Part shown: positions 6,482 through 9,146 of the stretch, piece by piece | Position numbering within the stretch: the stretch's first letter is position 1 | How the letters are laid out: every line of letters starts with the position of its first letter | Assembly: GCA_937961295.1 (NCBI GenBank) | Contig: CALGOK010000008.1 | Coordinates: 1 to 9,146, forward strand | DNA: 9,146 bases | Direction of reading: 5' to 3' | Source of the DNA: an uncultured Gemmatimonadota bacterium | Lineage (GTDB): Bacteria; Gemmatimonadota; Gemmatimonadetes; Gemmatimonadales; GWC2-71-9 | Program-made: the position numbers and the translations under genes | Notes under the pieces: model-generated | What the model was told of the DNA's origin: nothing | Database searches by the model: none | What the model saw: the letters and a program-made list of their open reading frames with translations, nothing else

Positions 6482-7680
6482 CGGCGACGATCGAGCAGGC
6501 CCTCGACGAGCTGCGCGCCGGCCGGATGATCGTGGTGGTTGACGACGAGGACCGCGAGAACGAGGGCGACCTCGTCTGCGCGGCCGAGACGATCACGCCC
6601 GAGATCATCAACTTCATGGCGCAGCACGGCCGCGGCTGGATCTGCCTCGCGCTCACCCCCGAGGACTGCGATCGGCTCGACCTGCCGCAGATGGTCGAGC
6701 GCAACACCGAGTCGATGGCCACCGCGTTCACCGTCACGATCGATGCCCAGCGCCGCTTCGGGGTGACCACCGGCATCTCCGCCGCCGATCGCGCCACCAC
6801 CATCCGCGTGGCGATCGATGCCGACACCCGTCCCGACGACCTCCGGCGGCCCGGGCACATCTCGCCCCTGCGTGCCCGGCCCGGGGGCGTGCTCCAGCGG
6901 GTGGGGCACACCGAGGCCAGTGTCGACCTCGCGCGGCTGGCCGGGCTCCGTCCTGCGGGCGTGATCTGCGAGATCCTCTCCGGCGACGGCTCGATGGCGC
7001 GGCTCCCCGAGTTGCGGCGCTTCTGCGACGAGCATGGCCTCGCGCTGGTGAGCGTTGCCGACCTCGTGGCCTACCGGCTGCGCACCGAGCAGCTGGTGCA
7101 TCGGGTCGCCGAGGCGCGCCTGCCGACCGCGTTCGGCGACTTCCACGTGATCGGCTACCGCAACGACGTCGACGACCACGAGCACGTGGCCCTGGTGCAC
7201 GGTGACGTCGAGGGCAAGCCCGGCGTGCTGGTGCGGATGCACTCGAAGTGCCTCACCGGCGACGTGTTCCACTCGCTCCGCTGCGATTGCGGCAACCAGC
7301 TGCACCTCGCGATGGAGCACATCGTCCGCGCCGGCGCCGGCGTGATCGTCTACCTCGACCAGGAGGGGCGGGGGATCGGCCTGCTCAACAAGCTCCGCGC
7401 CTACGAGTTCCAGGACACGGGTGACGACACGGTGCAGGCCAACGAGCGCCTCGGCTTCAAGGCCGACCTGCGCGACTTCGGCATCGGCGCCCAGATCCTC
7501 CGCGACCTCGGCCTGAGCACCCTGCGCGTGATGACCAACAATCCCCGCAAGCTCGTGGGCCTCGAGGGGTACGGGCTCGAGATCGTCGAGCGGGTGCCGC
7601 TGGTGGCCGGCGAGACCCCCGAGAACCAGGCCTACCTCGCCGCCAAGCGCGACAAGCTCGGCCACCTCTTCACCAGCTGA
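6478..7680 (+). CDS. ribBA: bifunctional DHBP synthase/GTP cyclohydrolase II RibBA
   Basis: This 400-residue fusion makes both precursors of riboflavin. The N-terminal RibB domain (about 1-200) converts ribulose 5-phosphate to 3,4-dihydroxy-2-butanone 4-phosphate. It shows DDEDRENEGDL at 22-32, the acidic metal-binding loop, RPGHISPLRARPGG with H127, and GHTEASVDL with H144 and E146. The C-terminal RibA domain (about 205-400) opens GTP. It shows the zinc cysteines C258, C269 and C271 in KCLTGDVFHSLRCDCG, with the canonical 10-residue and 1-residue spacing, then YLDQEGRGIGLLNKLRAYE and LRVMTNNPRKLVGLEGYG. Both halves look active. One deviation is Lys just before C258, where Glu is common (HSECLTGD). 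The ATG at 6478 overlaps ribE as ATGA and has GGAG at 6466-6469. Identification is very secure. Confidence 0.96.
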   Translation: MTATIEQALDELRAGRMIVVVDDEDRENEGDLVCAAETITPEIINFMAQHGRGWICLALTPEDCDRLDLPQMVERNTESMATAFTVTIDAQRRFGVTTGISAADRATTIRVAIDADTRPDDLRRPGHISPLRARPGGVLQRVGHTEASVDLARLAGLRPAGVICEILSGDGSMARLPELRRFCDEHGLALVSVADLVAYRLRTEQLVHRVAEARLPTAFGDFHVIGYRNDVDDHEHVALVHGDVEGKPGVLVRMHSKCLTGDVFHSLRCDCGNQLHLAMEHIVRAGAGVIVYLDQEGRGIGLLNKLRAYEFQDTGDDTVQANERLGFKADLRDFGIGAQILRDLGLSTLRVMTNNPRKLVGLEGYGLEIVERVPLVAGETPENQAYLAAKRDKLGHLFTS

Positions 7681-7682
7681 CG

Positions 7683-8150
7683 ATGCCGGAATACCAGGGA
7701 TCCCTCGAGGCGGTGGGCCGCGTCGCGATCGTCGTGGCGCGTTACCACGAACGCATCACGCGCAACCTGCTCGTCGGGGCACGCGAGGCCTGCCGCGAAG
7801 CCGGGATCGCCGACGAGGCGATCGACACCTGCTGGGTGGATGGCGCCTTCGAGCTGGGTGTCGTGGCGTCGGCGCTGGCGCACGGCGGCCGTCACGCGGC
7901 GGTCATCGCGCTCGGCGCGGTGGTCCGCGGCGAGACGCCGCACTTCGAGTTCGTCGCCGGCGAGACCGCGGCAGCGCTGGGTCGGGCGGCCAGCGCGACG
8001 CGCATCCCCGTCGGCTTCGGCCTCCTGACGTGCGACACCATCGCGCAGGCCGCCGAGCGCGCCGGGGGCAGCGCCGGCAACAAGGGCCGCGAGGCCGCCG
8101 AGGCGGCGATTCGCGCCGCCTCGCTGCTGGCCCGGATCCGCCACCCATGA
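7683..8150 (+). CDS. ribH: 6,7-dimethyl-8-ribityllumazine synthase
   Basis: This 155-residue protein condenses 3,4-dihydroxy-2-butanone 4-phosphate with the ribityl-aminopyrimidine to give lumazine, the substrate of riboflavin synthase. Family members assemble as pentamers or 60-subunit shells. VVARYHERIT (about 17-26) corresponds to the aromatic substrate-stacking motif, here with Tyr21 where Phe is common. DGAFELGV at 53-60 is the central PGAFE-type loop. GAVVRGETPHFEFVA contains His87, the expected proton-transfer residue. LLTCDTIAQAAERAGG and GNKGREAA (GNKG at 132-135) close the active site. Length is usual. It begins 2 bases after ribBA with no Shine-Dalgarno and overlaps nusB as ATGA. 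The ribH-nusB pairing is a classic arrangement in many bacteria. Identification is very secure. Confidence 0.96.
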   Translation: MPEYQGSLEAVGRVAIVVARYHERITRNLLVGAREACREAGIADEAIDTCWVDGAFELGVVASALAHGGRHAAVIALGAVVRGETPHFEFVAGETAAALGRAASATRIPVGFGLLTCDTIAQAAERAGGSAGNKGREAAEAAIRAASLLARIRHP

Positions 8151-8560
8151 TTCGCGCCGAGACCCGGCGCCGCGCGCGCGCGCTGCAGCTGCTCTATTGC
8201 CTCGAGGCCGGTCCCGACGTCGGCAGCCAGCAGGCCTTTCGCGGCCTCGCCCGCCTCACCGGCCCCGAGCCGGGAGTGCTCGACGAGGCTCGCGCCCTGG
8301 CCGAGGCGGTCGTCGCCGTGCGGGACGAGCTCGACCGGATGGCGCAGGCCGCGGCAGAGAACTGGCGGCTGGAACGGATCGCCGCGGTGGAGCGCAACAT
8401 CCTGCGGCTGGCGATCCACGAGCTGCACGAGGGTGTCACCCCGCCGCGCGTGGTGATCGACGAGGCGGTCTGGCTGGCGCAGCGATTCGCCGGCGGCCGC
8501 GCGCCGGCCTTCGTCAACGGCGTGCTGGATCGCGTCGCGCGGACGCTGGGTCGCCTGTGA
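8147..8560 (+). CDS. nusB: transcription antitermination factor NusB
   Basis: This 137-residue all-helical RNA-binding protein pairs with NusE (ribosomal protein S10) on boxA RNA and supports antitermination of rRNA operons. The N-terminal RRRARALQLLYCLEAG is the conserved Arg-rich first helix region. NWRLERIAAVERNILRLAIHEL (about 77-98) and PPRVVIDEAVWLAQRFAGGRAPAFVNGVLDRVAR (about 102-135) are the strongest family signatures. Length is typical (about 130-150). The ATG overlaps the ribH stop as ATGA, and no Shine-Dalgarno is visible, so it is probably translated by coupling. The codons for the Arg-rich helix include an alternating CG run at 8171-8183. The stop overlaps the next start as GTGA. 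Identification is very secure. Confidence 0.95.
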   Translation: MIRAETRRRARALQLLYCLEAGPDVGSQQAFRGLARLTGPEPGVLDEARALAEAVVAVRDELDRMAQAAAENWRLERIAAVERNILRLAIHELHEGVTPPRVVIDEAVWLAQRFAGGRAPAFVNGVLDRVARTLGRL

Positions 8561-9146
8561 ACATCCTGGTCGTCAACTGGCAGGACCTGCGCAATCCGCA
8601 CGCGGGTGGTGCGGAGATCCACCTCTTCGAGCTCTTCTCGCGCCTCGCCGCGACGGGACACCGGGTGCGGCTCGTCTGTTCCGGATTCGAGGGCGGCCGG
8701 CGCGTCGAGGACGTCGAGGGCATCGAGGTGCACCGACGCGGTGACAGGATGTCGTTCGCGCTGCTCGGGCGCGGTGCGGTGCGCCGCGCGCTCCGTGCCG
8801 AGCGGCCGGACGTGGTGGTCGACGACATCAACAAGCTGCCGCTCTGCGTGCCGACCCTCACTGACCGCCCGGTGTACGCCATCGTGCCGCACCTCTTCGG
8901 CACCACCGCGTTCCAGGAGGCGTCGTGGCCGATGGCGGCGACGGTCTGGGCGGCCGAGCGCCTCATCCCGCGCTGCTATCGCCGGGCCTGGTTCCACGCG
9001 ATCAGCGAGTCGACCCGCGACGACCTGGTGGAGCGGGGCATCCCGTCGCAGCGGATCGCGGTGGTCCATCCGGGGGTGGATGCCGGGCGCTACGCACCGG
9101 AGCCCGGCGGGATGCGGTTTGCACCGCCGCGGTTCGTGTACGTCGG
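8557..9146 (+). CDS. glycosyltransferase, GT-B fold, family 4-like (5' part)
   Basis: The gene runs off the right edge; 196 complete codons are present. It opens VNILVVNWQDLRNPHAGGAE, where HAGGAE at 15-20 is the N-terminal nucleotide-sugar glycosyltransferase loop of the GT4-like group. The region ELFSRLAATGHRVRLV follows it. Later HAISESTRDDL at 147-157 and VVHPGVD at 169-175 mark the end of the acceptor-side domain, and FVYVG at the edge is the start of the donor-binding domain. Such enzymes transfer a sugar from a nucleotide donor to lipids, cell-surface glycans or small molecules at the cytosolic face of the membrane. Donor and acceptor cannot be told. The GTG start at 8557 overlaps the nusB stop as GTGA; Shine-Dalgarno is weak. 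No signal peptide is seen. Family call confident, role unknown. Confidence 0.85.
   Translation, partial: MNILVVNWQDLRNPHAGGAEIHLFELFSRLAATGHRVRLVCSGFEGGRRVEDVEGIEVHRRGDRMSFALLGRGAVRRALRAERPDVVVDDINKLPLCVPTLTDRPVYAIVPHLFGTTAFQEASWPMAATVWAAERLIPRCYRRAWFHAISESTRDDLVERGIPSQRIAVVHPGVDAGRYAPEPGGMRFAPPRFVYV

Noticed and set aside
5419..7665. Long antisense open frame (748 codons) opposite ribD, ribE and ribBA
   Set aside because: Same shadow effect: no family motifs, and the coding strand encodes clearly intact riboflavin enzymes.
8194..9069. Antisense open frame (291 codons) opposite nusB and the glycosyltransferase
   Set aside because: It crosses two well-supported + strand genes and shows no domain of its own.
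1..9146. A hidden defence, mobile or otherwise undescribed system
   Set aside because: Every sizeable stretch is explained by known gene families on the + strand. No transposase, integrase, CRISPR repeats, toxin-antitoxin pair, large inverted repeats or tRNA were found on reading both strands.

Overview
The window is a dense, very GC-rich stretch (by eye near 70% G+C, not computed) of bacterial chromosome. Every recognisable gene is on the + strand, and there is no gene-free stretch over 70 bases apart from the uncertain first 83. Gene content, the argS-pfkB-purM-rib order and the style of the FmdB protein fit a high-GC free-living bacterium. Gemmatimonadota is my best guess from memory of similar gene orders, but it is not proven here. 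No phage, IS, CRISPR, tRNA or rRNA sequence was seen.

Layout. Bases 1-152 hold an odd left edge: about 83 bases of lower-GC, promoter-like sequence run straight into the last ~22 codons of a methylmalonyl-CoA mutase large-subunit gene. The stop of that gene overlaps the start of a small alpha/beta-hydrolase (149-808). A 62-base gap (809-870) follows, the only clear intergenic space, carrying a candidate sigma70-type promoter and a good Shine-Dalgarno sequence. From 871 to the right edge the genes are packed with overlaps of 4 bases or gaps of at most 4: fmdB-like zinc ribbon, argS, a PfkB-family kinase, purM, ribD, ribE, ribBA, ribH, nusB and the 5' part of a family-4-type glycosyltransferase. 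This looks like one long transcription unit.

How it works together. purM makes 5-aminoimidazole ribotide on the way to purines and hence GTP. ribBA, ribD, ribE and ribH turn GTP and ribulose 5-phosphate into riboflavin; only the phosphatase step between RibD and RibH is not encoded here, as is usual. argS and nusB are housekeeping genes of translation and transcription. The kinase has no assignable substrate. No FMN riboswitch precedes ribD, because ribD starts 3 bases after purM, so flavin control, if any, must lie elsewhere.

No undescribed defence or mobile system is present as far as I can see. The points most worth a second look are the broken mutase tail at the left edge, an FmdB domain that has lost a zinc-ligand cysteine, and a 10-bp tandem duplication that alone keeps argS and the kinase from being one fused reading frame.
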